Shown here: in pieces, positions 33,601 to 42,331 of the stretch
How the letters are laid out: each line of letters starts with the position of its first letter
Position numbering within the stretch: position 1 is the first letter of the stretch
From: Absicoccus intestinalis
GTDB taxonomy: Bacteria; Bacillota_I; Bacilli_A; Erysipelotrichales; Erysipelotrichaceae
DNA: 64,000 bases
Assembly (NCBI RefSeq): GCF_033971885.1
Contig: NZ_JALBUS010000007.1
Span: 1 to 64,000 of the forward strand
Direction of reading: 5' to 3'
Translations under genes and position numbers: made by a program
The notes under the pieces: generated by a model
Told to the model about the DNA's origin: nothing
Database searches by the model: none
The model's input: only the letters and a program-made list of their open reading frames with translations

Positions 33601-36600
33601 TACGAACCACCTCTGTTTCTGTCTTCTCTGCTTGCGATACGTTCAATATGTTCGATGACCGTATCAGATACCTTATCTCCATCAAGAACAGAAACCACAT
33701 GTACGGTCGTATTTAACGGCCGTTCCAATTCATCTGTTCTTGTTTCGATATTGCTCAATCGGTCACTGATGTTCTTCAACAATCCATACAATCCATAACT
33801 GTTAGAACTGCCTACTGCCGTACCATAATTAAGCGATGTAGGAATAGACGATACAGTAGCGGTTGCCACTTGTACGGCCGTTCCTGTAGCCGCTCTAAGC
33901 ATTGCCATTCGTCTTGGTGACAGACTGTCAAGTCCTGATGCCATACCAACTAATGAATCTACAGTACGAATTTCTGGAAGCGCATATTGAGCTGTTATGT
34001 AAGAGGGAAGCTCTGATATGCGGTCTGAAACAGCACTATATAATGATCTGTGTTGCTTACCTTTCTTTCCTTTGCTGCCACCACCACTGTGATCTCCAGT
34101 AGCATTGTTCCACATTTCTTGAATCTTGCTTGCAACGGTTGCGGCTGTACTAGCAAGCCATCCGACTAATGTGCCATCAAACGATTTTCCCATCGAGTCG
34201 GCTGCACTGCTTGCTTCTTTTGATTTATCCATTTTGCTTGCAACCTCTTTTGAACCGGAATCTGCATTTTTAGATGCTTTATCCATGTCTTCTTTTACTT
34301 TAGGTGCAACAACCTTTAGTTTTTCTGCTGCATCATTAACAGAAATTTGTCCATTCAATATCTGCTGGGTCAAGCTATTAACAGTATCAGTACCGGCTTT
34401 TCCTGCATCTTGGGCCATGCCCTGAAATTTGGCGGCATCTTTGATTCGTTGCGTTGCCGCTTCTATTGAGATACCACCTTCACCACCGTTTGCACCTGTA
34501 ATGATTCCTTGAATCAGATTAGTTGAAATCAATGAACCATCAAGACCGGCATTTGTAACGGCTTGCTGGAACGTGATCAATGCATTCATCGCATTCATTT
34601 GTTCCTGTACGGTACCAAGGTTTGTAATCATTCCTTCTGCCGCTTTCAATGGAATTTCAGAACCTTTCTGTGATGCATCATCTACTGCCTTTTGGAAACT
34701 AATCAATGCGTTCATTGCATCGACCTGTTCTTGCATGGTGCCACTATTGTTCAAGATTCCATTAGCAAGAGATTGTGGAATAGCTGTACCTGCTTTTTTC
34801 GCATTCTCAATCATGCTTTGGTATTTGTCATATGTATCAAGGTACGATTTAGCAGCATCGACATCACCTTTGCCATTTCTAATGGCTTCTGCCAATGCTT
34901 GTGGTATTTTGATACCTGCTTCTTTTGCCGATGCTTCAAGGTTATTCAATCTGCTTTTCAATGTATCATCGAAATCAGTAGCATTTACCGTTTGGCCTAA
35001 GTTTTCTACTTCCTTACCAGTGTTTTTTAATTCGGTTTGAGATTCTTTTAATTTTGTATTTGTAGTATCGATATCTTGATTGATTGCATCCAATTGAGCT
35101 GCATGTGAGAAATCTCCATTCGATTCTTCATGAATGATTTCTTTTTGTTTAGCTCGTAAGTCCTGCAACGATTGTGTCAGAGCATCGACTTCGGCTTTCT
35201 GTTCTGCAAATGCCGTTACCACTGCAATATAAGCTTGTGCCTCAGCCTGTTGTTTTGCTGTTGCTTTTAATTGTTCGGCATATGCCTTTAAGTCTTGCGT
35301 ATTGGTCACGACGTTTCCAGCCTGGTCAACAAGCTTACCGGTTGTCTCATCAACATGATATTTAAAATCCGGATAGATGGAATTTAGTTCGTTGACGGCT
35401 TCTTTCATCATCGCTTTTTGAGTGGTATTCAAGCTTTCTACTTGAGTAAGCTGTGAAATACGATCTATCAATACATCTGTTTTAGCAGCCTGTTCTTCAT
35501 ATGACTGCATAGCCGAATCGGCACTGCTTTTCAAAGAATCGATACGATTTTTATAATCATCATATCCAGTGATAACTTTCTGTGTAGATGCATATAATGC
35601 ATCGTTTGTTTCCATTTCTTTACGAGCACTTTCCATGAGTTCTTCGTGTCTTTGCTTCGCTAAATGGATAGCTAGAGCGGCCGCGCCTAATGCAGCTGCA
35701 ACACCTAAAATAATTGGAGTTGCTGTTGCGACGACACCTTGTAGCGAAATCATCTTTTTTCCAAAAGATTCAGCCGACGTTGCACTTTCCATCAATTTAG
35801 CAGATACCATCGTTGCACCGCCTGATACTGATTCCATCGTGGTTGCCATAGCACGCATATTGGAAGCATACGTCAACGCTTTGCTTCCTAAAGTTCCCAT
35901 AAAACCAAGGACGCTTTGAACACCTCCTGCAAATTTAGAAGTCAACTTCAACGCAGGTGATAATGCCGCTGTAAACAGTAAAACATTTCCTACTGTTCGT
36001 TTCGTTCCATCAGACAGTTCCGTGAAATTAAGCGCGATGTTCTTAACACCTTTGGCAAGTGCAGTGATAGTTGGTGCCATAGATTGTCCAAGTGAAGCAA
36101 AAGCCTGTTTGATGGCTTCCCATGCCTGGATCAGTTGCGATTTCATCGTATTGTATCGTTTCTCTGCCTCGGTCGCCATGGCACTGTTATTTGACCATGC
36201 AGTAGCCGATGTGTTGAGAGCGCGCTCCAATACATTTGATGATTGAGCAAGTGCACCCATAGCCTGTGCTTGTCTGATTTCCTTGATGTTAAGATCATCC
36301 AGCGTCTTGGTAACGTCTTTGGTATTGCCAATTCCTTTTACAAATTTAAGGAACGTACCTGCCGCATCTTCGCCCCATGCTTTTTGAAATTCTTCAGATG
36401 TCATTCCGGATACTTGAGCAAATTTTTGTAAATCTTCATTACCGGTTGACACAGCAAGCTGGATACGTTTCAACATCTTGGAAATAGAACCGCCACCCGC
36501 ATTTGCTTTGATACCTAATGAACTTAATGCCGTTGACAATCCCAATACCTGGTTTGAATTGAAACCTACTTGTTTTCCGGCAACACCAAGACGCAATGAC

Positions 36601-37550
36601 ATTTGTGTGATATCTTTTTCTGTAGTCGCAAATTTGTTACCTAGATCAACGATAGTAGAACCTAAGCGTGAATAGTAGTTATTTGTTTTCTTGCTATCTG
36701 AAACCATGATATTGGAGAATTTAGCCAATGTCTGTGCTGCTTCTTCTCCAACCAGGTTGGTGGTATCTCCTAATTCAGTAACGGTCTTGGTAAATCCAAC
36801 AACTGCTTTCGTAGGGACACCCATCTGACCTGCAAGTTCTGCATAATGTGCAATTGCTTGATACGAACTTGATGTATTTACTGCCAAGTTCTTCAATCCC
36901 TGGTTTACCTTTTCCAGCTGTTCCGGAGTGCCTTCTACTGTCTTTGTAACACCTGTAAATGCATCTTCAAAACTGATTGCAGATGCACCTGCCGCGGTCA
37001 ATGCTCCAGCGCTTGCCAAAGATAACAGTTTTGTCTTCTTTGACAATGAATCTGTTACACGTTCAAGCTTTGCCATGGAAGAATAAGTCTTCAATACCTT
37101 TGAATCAGTTGATATAAATCCATTCTGCAGTTCTATCAGCTGATTATGCAGTGCTTGCTCTTTTGCTTTTACAGCCATCGTGCTCTGAGACAGTGCATCA
37201 TAGTCTTTCTGTAATGCCCTGGCCTGTTTTCTTCCTTCTGCAGTTGATGTATCAACGGCCGCCATCTGTTGTTTCAAGCTTTTCAATACAGATTCCTGTT
37301 TGATCACTTGCTGTGATGCTGCGTTCCATTGTTTTGATACTGATCCAATCTTTGTTGCAAGTAAATCCTGCGTAACAGAAAGGTTGCGATATTCAGTTTC
37401 AAGCTTCGGATCAAACTTCATTGATTTTTTTAGATTGTTCATCGTCTTATCAAGGCCGGCTGTTTCTGCCTTGATCTTTGACAATGATTTTTCAAGACCG
37501 GTTATATCGGCACCAATCTTCAACGTGATACCTTTTAAATTGTATGACAT
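33600..37550 (-). CDS. Tail tape measure protein
   Basis: 1316 aa from the ATG at 37550 (MSYNLKGITLKIGADITG), supported by AAGGAG eight bases upstream. It sets tail length and is ejected with DNA. N-terminal coiled coils (about 15-160) are followed by the TP901-type tape-measure core (FEDAFTGVTKTVEGTPEQ, AGQMGVPTKAVVGF, TTNLVGEEAA), hydrophobic segments (about 600-640), further helical regions, and near residues 940-1060 degenerate repeats of about 40 residues (GTMQEQVDAMNALISFQKAV and GTVQEQMNAMNALITFQQAV). The C-terminus is charged. Confidence 0.93.
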   Translation of the reverse strand: MSYNLKGITLKIGADITGLEKSLSKIKAETAGLDKTMNNLKKSMKFDPKLETEYRNLSVTQDLLATKIGSVSKQWNAASQQVIKQESVLKSLKQQMAAVDTSTAEGRKQARALQKDYDALSQSTMAVKAKEQALHNQLIELQNGFISTDSKVLKTYSSMAKLERVTDSLSKKTKLLSLASAGALTAAGASAISFEDAFTGVTKTVEGTPEQLEKVNQGLKNLAVNTSSSYQAIAHYAELAGQMGVPTKAVVGFTKTVTELGDTTNLVGEEAAQTLAKFSNIMVSDSKKTNNYYSRLGSTIVDLGNKFATTEKDITQMSLRLGVAGKQVGFNSNQVLGLSTALSSLGIKANAGGGSISKMLKRIQLAVSTGNEDLQKFAQVSGMTSEEFQKAWGEDAAGTFLKFVKGIGNTKDVTKTLDDLNIKEIRQAQAMGALAQSSNVLERALNTSATAWSNNSAMATEAEKRYNTMKSQLIQAWEAIKQAFASLGQSMAPTITALAKGVKNIALNFTELSDGTKRTVGNVLLFTAALSPALKLTSKFAGGVQSVLGFMGTLGSKALTYASNMRAMATTMESVSGGATMVSAKLMESATSAESFGKKMISLQGVVATATPIILGVAAALGAAALAIHLAKQRHEELMESARKEMETNDALYASTQKVITGYDDYKNRIDSLKSSADSAMQSYEEQAAKTDVLIDRISQLTQVESLNTTQKAMMKEAVNELNSIYPDFKYHVDETTGKLVDQAGNVVTNTQDLKAYAEQLKATAKQQAEAQAYIAVVTAFAEQKAEVDALTQSLQDLRAKQKEIIHEESNGDFSHAAQLDAINQDIDTTNTKLKESQTELKNTGKEVENLGQTVNATDFDDTLKSRLNNLEASAKEAGIKIPQALAEAIRNGKGDVDAAKSYLDTYDKYQSMIENAKKAGTAIPQSLANGILNNSGTMQEQVDAMNALISFQKAVDDASQKGSEIPLKAAEGMITNLGTVQEQMNAMNALITFQQAVTNAGLDGSLISTNLIQGIITGANGGEGGISIEAATQRIKDAAKFQGMAQDAGKAGTDTVNSLTQQILNGQISVNDAAEKLKVVAPKVKEDMDKASKNADSGSKEVASKMDKSKEASSAADSMGKSFDGTLVGWLASTAATVASKIQEMWNNATGDHSGGGSKGKKGKQHRSLYSAVSDRISELPSYITAQYALPEIRTVDSLVGMASGLDSLSPRRMAMLRAATGTAVQVATATVSSIPTSLNYGTAVGSSNSYGLYGLLKNISDRLSNIETRTDELERPLNTTVHVVSVLDGDKVSDTVIEHIERIASREDRNRGGS

Positions 37551-37570
37551 ATGTATCACTCCTTATATGA

Positions 37571-38202
37571 TTAAAGACGGTCAAAATCCTCTTGTGTAGC
37601 CATCCTTACATGTTCTTCATTATTGTTTGCCATTTGACTGTTATTGACGTTCTGGTTATATCTTTCAACGATGATGTCTTTCATGAATCCAACATCCATT
37701 TCATCTATCTCATGGAGAGTGAACCCCATCTGATGCATCGTATAAAAGAGATTGGAGAACGTCAGATTGGCTTTTTTGTATCCTTTTCTTCCTCGGAAGA
37801 TGTTTCTTTTCCATCAATATCAACGATTGATTCTGAACCAATGAGAATGTTATAAATCCACGTCATAGCTTCTTGACGAAACGACATATAATCTTCAATA
37901 TCATCCACAAATGATTCAAACGGTTTTACTTTCTTGTTCTTATTGCTTGCCTTGATAGATGCCCACATGACTCTTTCCAATGTCTCTGAAGGCATGTTTC
38001 TAGTAAGCAAGATACCAATCATTTCATTATCTGCATTCGGCAGTTCTTTCTTTGTCCGCTCCATGATCTGGTTCTGTGTCCACTGAATCTCCGCAATATC
38101 AGCTGTCATATCACTATGGAACTGCTCTCTATAGATACGTTCTGTTTTTCCTTTGTAAACCAATGTATATTGCTTACCATCAATTTTTACGGTCTTTTCC
38201 AT
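37571..38202 (-). CDS. Tail assembly chaperone, long -1 frameshift product (gpGT-like)
   Basis: Ribosomes that slip back one base at AAAAAAG (37777-37771) leave the short frame after 144 codons and read another 66 codons to the stop at 37571. The shifted part reads ANLTFSNLFYTMHQMGFTLH then EIDEMDVGFMKDIIVER, the usual T-domain pattern of siphophage chaperones. The product of about 210 aa should bind the tape measure, while the short form coats it. The T-part has no start codon or ribosome site of its own. Confidence 0.85.
37762..38202 (-). CDS. Tail assembly chaperone, short form (gpG-like)
   Basis: The 146-aa zero-frame product starts at 38202 (MEKTVKIDGK) with AGAGGAGAAATT before the ATG. 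It is acidic and helical, with LLTRNMPSETLERVMWASIK and DYMSFRQEAMTWIYNIL, and ends EEEKDTKKPI just past the slippery site. It lies between major tail protein and tape measure, where chaperone genes always sit in siphophages. Expected in excess over the frameshifted long form. Confidence 0.85.
   Translation of the reverse strand: MEKTVKIDGKQYTLVYKGKTERIYREQFHSDMTADIAEIQWTQNQIMERTKKELPNADNEMIGILLTRNMPSETLERVMWASIKASNKNKKVKPFESFVDDIEDYMSFRQEAMTWIYNILIGSESIVDIDGKETSSEEEKDTKKPI
37771..37777 (-). promoter_or_regulatory. -1 ribosomal frameshift slippery heptamer
   Basis: AAAAAAG on the minus strand, in phase A-AAA-AAG with zero-frame codons ACA AAA AAG. Both tRNAs can re-pair after a one-base backward slip. 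The stop of the short frame follows two codons later. Confidence 0.85.
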
Positions 38203-38223
38203 AATTTCTCCTCTCATTTAATC

Positions 38224-38250
38224 AAAAAAGGCCAATCGAAATGATTGACC
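38224..38250 (-). terminator. Intra-operon terminator/attenuator after the major tail protein
   Basis: Stem GGTCAATC/GATTGGCC (38243-38250 with 38230-38237, including G-T) and T6. It would cut transcription of downstream tail genes relative to the abundant major tail protein. Confidence 0.75.
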
Positions 38251-38267
38251 TTGAATCAGTTATATGA

Positions 38268-38855
38268 TTATGCACCGGCACCAGCAGCTGCTTTAAAGGT
38301 AGGCGCCGTTGGTGCAGTTGTAAAGAATGTATCATAAGCGGGATCGCCTTTGCTTGCCGCCGCTTTTGTGATCTCTCTGTCATCAACTTTGATAGGTGTA
38401 ACAGTGATATCCAAAGATTTTGTGTCGGGATCTGTCTTATCTTCTTTTGTATTTGCTTCAAACCCAGGGCGCCCTAATGTTACCTGGAAGAAAATGTGAC
38501 GTCTTGCCTTTACATCTCCTTGGCATTCAAAAAGCAAAGCAATATCTGCTGTTTGTGCATTTGATACTTCAACGGTCATTCCATTTTCCGATTTTTCATA
38601 TCCGAACACATCGATCAACACAGATTCTGGAATTTCGGCAACTTCTAATGTACCGGAATAGCCATTAGCAGAGCTTGTCGTAAAATAAGCCATATCATCT
38701 GCATAGAATGTATTCGTATCTCCTGATGGATCAATTTTCAAGCTCTTAGCACCTGGCCATGCTACGGGTTTTGCGTATTCCAATCCGGATTCTGTTTTTG
38801 TGATTTTTGAATAATAGATGTTTTTTAATCCATATTGTACTTTGTTATCAGCCAT
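38268..38855 (-). CDS. Major tail protein (phi13 family)
   Basis: The 195-aa tail-tube subunit has the family opening VQYGLKNIYYSKI and the central SLKIDPSGDTNTFYADDMAYF and GYSGTLEVAEIPESVLIDVFG segments, followed by a variable, Ala/Thr-rich C-terminus. It polymerises into the tail tube. A terminator sits immediately after the gene, so its mRNA is likely the most abundant of the tail block. Confidence 0.92.
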   Translation of the reverse strand: MADNKVQYGLKNIYYSKITKTESGLEYAKPVAWPGAKSLKIDPSGDTNTFYADDMAYFTTSSANGYSGTLEVAEIPESVLIDVFGYEKSENGMTVEVSNAQTADIALLFECQGDVKARRHIFFQVTLGRPGFEANTKEDKTDPDTKSLDITVTPIKVDDREITKAAASKGDPAYDTFFTTAPTAPTFKAAAGAGA

Positions 38856-38864
38856 ATTGACCTC

Positions 38865-39299
38865 CTATTTAGAGAGATATTTTTTCATTGTGGGAATCAA
38901 CATATGCTCGGCTTTATCTTCTCCATATTTCCAATGTTTGAACGGTCGCGTCCTTACACCTGGCGCGTTCCATACTTTATGTCCATTCTCTAACAGATGG
39001 GTCAATGAATATTCATGACCTTTGGCATAGACATGTCCAATGGTCACCAATGATTGATGTTCCATCTTATAAGTGATGGATTTCTTGTATTTTCCAATAC
39101 GATTTGGATGGCGGATACGTCCGTTCTTGTCCGGATGTTCAATATTCGCGTTTGCTTTTACGGTATCTTTTGATGATTTTGTGACCTCTGTGGTTGCTTT
39201 GTCCACCCTGTCACGCGTCTCAACACCGTATTCTTCCATCATCTGAATAATGGTCTCGCCTAGTTCATCGGGATCGATGATCACGTCATCAACGTTCAT
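38865..39299 (-). CDS. HK97 gp10-like neck/tail-completion protein
   Basis: 144 aa from the ATG at 39299, which has GAGG seven bases upstream; a TTG two codons earlier is less likely. The motif set (ETRDRVDKATTEVTKSSKDTVKANA, GKYKKSITYKM, HLLENGHKVWNAPGVRTRPF) is that of HK97-gp10-like proteins that join the tail to the head connector. It overlaps the upstream gene by 11 bp. Confidence 0.85.
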   Translation of the reverse strand: MNVDDVIIDPDELGETIIQMMEEYGVETRDRVDKATTEVTKSSKDTVKANANIEHPDKNGRIRHPNRIGKYKKSITYKMEHQSLVTIGHVYAKGHEYSLTHLLENGHKVWNAPGVRTRPFKHWKYGEDKAEHMLIPTMKKYLSK

Positions 39300-39627
39300 A
39301 TCCAAACCTCACTGCCCATTCGACGACATGCACCTTTTCAGACTGGATATCTTCTTCCATGATCACGTCATATGGAATCTCAAGCGAATCGAGGATGGCT
39401 TCTATCTTGGATTCGAGCTCAAAATTCTTTTCATCCGTTACTAAACGAATCTCGTAATCATCAATCTTGACACATACTTTGTCATCCAACGTGAAATTGT
39501 CGCTACCTGTACGCATATACATTCCATACGGTGTTGTAGGCTGCGATTTGTAAGCGCCATAACGAAAATGCCCATTGCCTAATAGCTTGACCATTCCGCT
39601 TACGAATTGCTTTCTTTTTAGTTCCAT
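39289..39627 (-). CDS. Phage tail-completion/neck protein, unknown family
   Basis: The 112-aa protein sits where siphophages encode the tail terminator or neck component. It has a basic N-terminus (KRKQFVSGMVKLLGNG) and a beta-rich body (KVCVKIDDYEIRLVTDEKNF). I do not recognise the family with certainty. It overlaps both neighbours by about 10 bp. Confidence 0.6.
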   Translation of the reverse strand: MELKRKQFVSGMVKLLGNGHFRYGAYKSQPTTPYGMYMRTGSDNFTLDDKVCVKIDDYEIRLVTDEKNFELESKIEAILDSLEIPYDVIMEEDIQSEKVHVVEWAVRFGYER

Positions 39628-39953
39628 GTTTCCACATCCGATCTAAGATATAGTTCGATATTGTCGCCAGTGTAATACCGTCGATAGACGGAGTATGTAT
39701 TACCTTCCATCTCGACAACTTTTTCATCGTGATAATCTCCGGCAAATACAACGACCTTGTATTGTGCCTTAATGCCCGCCTGCATCGCATCATAGAACTC
39801 TTTTTCATAGATGGAACCGACACGGCAAAATACTTCAGTTTTTGTTGGCTCATTTTCTACTGGAACACCATCATCATCTAAGGCTACATTTTTTTTGATC
39901 AATGTGCATACACTGTCGCGAAGATTATTCTCACGTGTATATTCATATGCCAT
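39618..39953 (-). CDS. Head-tail joining (head closure) protein
   Basis: 111 aa from the ATG at 39953. Segments such as VFCRVGSIYEKEFYDAMQAGIKAQYKVVVF and VEMEGNTYSVYRRYYTGDNIELYL match the phage head-tail adaptor/joining type (SPP1 gp16-like fold). It would close the capsid after packaging. GGTGAT lies before the start. Confidence 0.75.
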   Translation of the reverse strand: MAYEYTRENNLRDSVCTLIKKNVALDDDGVPVENEPTKTEVFCRVGSIYEKEFYDAMQAGIKAQYKVVVFAGDYHDEKVVEMEGNTYSVYRRYYTGDNIELYLRSDVETWN

Positions 39954-39955
39954 GA

Positions 39956-40246
39956 TCAATCACCAGCTTTCACTTTTGACGAATCCAAACGCAATCGGTC
40001 AATAAAATCGTTATACATCACCTTAAAATGTTCTTTGTTCTTTACATCTGATGTTCCCATGTTTGCCTTGACGAAACAGATAACAGCAGAAATAACTTCA
40101 TCTTCTGGTTCTTCCTCGTTGAATACGATTTTCAAACGTTTCATATCATATAAGGCGGAGTTGATATATATCTGCAATTCCTGATCATATGCCGTACTGC
40201 GGATACGTTCTGCATTTCTTACGGCATCCAGTAATTTATTTGACAT
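39956..40246 (-). CDS. Head-tail connector protein (gp6-like)
   Basis: The 96-aa helical protein has DQELQIYINSALYDMKRLKI and DEVISAVICFVKANMG, with the short helices and acidic linker typical of the HK97 gp6-like head-tail connector. Position between capsid and joining protein is canonical. Confidence 0.82.
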   Translation of the reverse strand: MSNKLLDAVRNAERIRSTAYDQELQIYINSALYDMKRLKIVFNEEEPEDEVISAVICFVKANMGTSDVKNKEHFKVMYNDFIDRLRLDSSKVKAGD

Positions 40247-40257
40247 ATCAAAACCTC

Positions 40258-40443
40258 CTATTTGGTTGCAGTTTTCTTTGTACTTGTTCTTTTAGGCTTT
40301 GTTTCTTTGATTTCCTCAACCAAAGAAAGAGGGTTGGATAATATTTCCTTCCCTCTTTTTTCATCTACTTCGATTTCCTTACCGATGGAATACAATTCAT
40401 CGGTATATTTATCAAAGAACTCTGAAATGACTTTCAGTTTCAT
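40258..40443 (-). CDS. Small phage head-region protein
   Basis: The 61-aa protein has VISEFFDKYTDELYSIGKEIEVDEKRG in front and a Lys/Thr-rich tail. Such small genes next to the capsid often encode decoration or assembly proteins, but the family is not recognised. Ribosome site is present in the short gap after the capsid gene. Confidence 0.55.
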   Translation of the reverse strand: MKLKVISEFFDKYTDELYSIGKEIEVDEKRGKEILSNPLSLVEEIKETKPKRTSTKKTATK

Positions 40444-40447
40444 CTAA

Positions 40448-40999
40448 TTATCCAGATACCTTTTTCTTTAACAAGTACAAGTATTGTGGATCCAAGACCT
40501 TACCATCGTTGATTACCAAAGCTTTATCAACATATTGGTTTGTTTCCTGATCAAAGTAATGAACTACTGCAAACTGCATATTTGTATTAATTGCGTATGC
40601 TTTTGTTGGAACCCAGTACATACCGAAGTATTCACCATTTGATGCATCGTTGAAGTTCTTAACGATCGTGTCTTCAACGAAAGTAACAGTATGGCCTTTA
40701 AAACGGGATTCTTCAGTACCGTCTACTGGATTATATGTTTCCGTATATACTGGACGATTATTGGCATCTGTCAAAGTCTTGATATTGGCTTCATATGTAT
40801 TTGCCGTCATGACAAATTCTGGATTTTCTCCTCGCATTGCCAATGGAATCTTAGCAAACAATTTAGTTTGCCATGTCTTCCAGTCTTTCATCTCATCGGC
40901 TGTAAATTCAATGATATGGTCTGCTTTGATACGACTGTTTGATTTAGCGGCTTCGGTCAAGATACCTTCGCATTCATTGTTTTCTGCTTTTCCAGTCAT
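40448..40999 (-). CDS. HK97-type major capsid protein, C-terminal part (separate frame)
   Basis: 183 codons starting ATG at 40999 and overlapping the first capsid frame by ATGA. It continues the HK97 fold directly: MTGKAENNECEGILTEA is the normal follow-on of the AMDV segment in the first frame. Later segments (ANTYEANIKTLTD, MQFAVVHYFDQETNQ) form the axial and peripheral domains. No ribosome site precedes this ATG. Either one base was lost in the gene or assembly, or the two parts are made by coupled translation. Confidence 0.85.
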   Translation of the reverse strand: MTGKAENNECEGILTEAAKSNSRIKADHIIEFTADEMKDWKTWQTKLFAKIPLAMRGENPEFVMTANTYEANIKTLTDANNRPVYTETYNPVDGTEESRFKGHTVTFVEDTIVKNFNDASNGEYFGMYWVPTKAYAINTNMQFAVVHYFDQETNQYVDKALVINDGKVLDPQYLYLLKKKVSG

Positions 41000-41721
41000 G
41001 ATTCGACGTCCATGGCTTTTACATAAGCTTCGACAATAACAGATGCCACTTTTTGTTCAAATGCATCAACAGATAATACATCCTGTAACAAGGTACGTGC
41101 GATACGGATCTCACCAATATTGTATGAGAATTGTACATAACCGGTAACGGAACCGGCTTTTTGACGATCAGATACGGCATTTTCACCGATACGTTTGAAA
41201 GTAGCACCGAAAGAACCGATTGGTACCTTTACACCACCTTGGAAATTCCATTTCGATACCTTGTTATATAATTGTCCGTATTTTCCTTTTAATTCTTCAA
41301 TGATTTGTTGAACGATCGTTTCTGGCAACAATACACCAAGGTCAGATGCAACACCAGCTGTTCCTGCACGTTCTTCAAATTGCAATACATCAGATTTTAC
41401 ACCAGTTTGTACATATTTACGGAACGCTTTACGATATTCCATAGATTTACGAGATTCTAAAGCCTTTTCTTCGTCCGTCAGTTCTGGTGTATTCATTCCA
41501 GGTTGTTGAATGATAGAACGTTTTTTAGACAATTTCTTACGTAATTGTTCTTGTTTTTCGATTTGTTCATTGATTTCTTTTTCACGTGCTTCTAACAAAT
41601 CAACTTCTTTTGTTAATGCATCGATATCTGCACCTTCTTTTTCCAATTCGGCGGAGATTTCTTTACGACGTTGTTTGATTTGTGAAAGATTCATTTCTTT
41701 TACGATATCTTCGATATTCAT
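40996..41721 (-). CDS. HK97-type major capsid protein, N-terminal part (frame ends early)
   Basis: 241 codons: an N-terminal coiled-coil delta domain (about 1-75) that the prohead protease normally removes, then RKAFRKYVQTG, LLPETIVQQIIEEL, GSFGATFKRIGE and LQDVLSVDAFEQKVAS, the HK97 core. It stops at AMDVES-stop, in the middle of the fold. The rest follows in the -1 frame. Together 424 codons, the usual length. The start has AGGAGGACTATAAG-ATG. Confidence 0.88.
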   Translation of the reverse strand: MNIEDIVKEMNLSQIKQRRKEISAELEKEGADIDALTKEVDLLEAREKEINEQIEKQEQLRKKLSKKRSIIQQPGMNTPELTDEEKALESRKSMEYRKAFRKYVQTGVKSDVLQFEERAGTAGVASDLGVLLPETIVQQIIEELKGKYGQLYNKVSKWNFQGGVKVPIGSFGATFKRIGENAVSDRQKAGSVTGYVQFSYNIGEIRIARTLLQDVLSVDAFEQKVASVIVEAYVKAMDVES

Positions 41722-41722
41722 C

Positions 41723-42331
41723 TTATAGTCCTCCTAGTTTTAATTTCAGTTCAAGCTTCTTTCGTTTTAGCTCTTGGGCTTTCTTTACTTTGGCTTCCAA
41801 TTCTTCAATATTCTTTTTCCTTGCACTGATAGACGTCTGATTGTTTGCCGGAATGGAAACTGCCGATACATCGAATACATCGCTTACTTTGTTGACAACA
41901 AATGTTCGGCTTGATGCGTCAAACGTATCTCCATTCGGTGCGATAAGGAATCTCCATGACATCTTGTTTACCATTCCCGACCGAATGTCTTCATAAAGCT
42001 GTCTGGCTCCCTCTGTCTTTGACAGGTCCGCCCAAACAAACAGTCCTTTGTCATTTACTTCAAGACCTAAAGTCCCGTTGCTCTGCCGTGCGAACACGCG
42101 TCCTTCATGGTCATATTGAAGAATGACATCATCCATTCTCGCCCCATCAAATGCTTGAGGTGAAATGCGTTCATAGATCGGGTTTCCATTGTCATCATGG
42201 AACAGAACATACGGTTCAAATGTCGTAGCATATCCTTCTACATAAAAATCACTCTCGATTCTTTTCTGTTCCGTGTCCTGGTTCATTTGGAATGCCATCA
42301 TCCTTGTTTGAGGAATATCCGTTTTTGCCAT
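41723..42331 (-). CDS. HK97-family prohead protease
   Basis: Serine protease that matures the capsid by removing delta domains. 202 aa from the ATG at 42331 (GGAGGTGAAAGGTG upstream). The family order is seen: VEGYATTFEPYVLF, the His box LQYDHEGRVFARQ, KMSWRFL with the catalytic Ser, and DVSAVSIPANN near the end, then a Lys-rich coiled C-terminus. Its 5' end overlaps the portal gene by 83 bp in another frame. Confidence 0.93.
   Translation of the reverse strand: MAKTDIPQTRMMAFQMNQDTEQKRIESDFYVEGYATTFEPYVLFHDDNGNPIYERISPQAFDGARMDDVILQYDHEGRVFARQSNGTLGLEVNDKGLFVWADLSKTEGARQLYEDIRSGMVNKMSWRFLIAPNGDTFDASSRTFVVNKVSDVFDVSAVSIPANNQTSISARKKNIEELEAKVKKAQELKRKKLELKLKLGGL

Noticed and set aside
37592..37855. 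Plus-strand frame opposite the tail chaperone
   Set aside because: The minus strand here encodes the conserved frameshifted T-domain; the plus frame is its shadow.
40996..40999. Programmed -1 frameshift at the capsid junction
   Set aside because: The sequence around GAATCATGA is not a slippery heptamer; a base loss or coupled restart is more likely.
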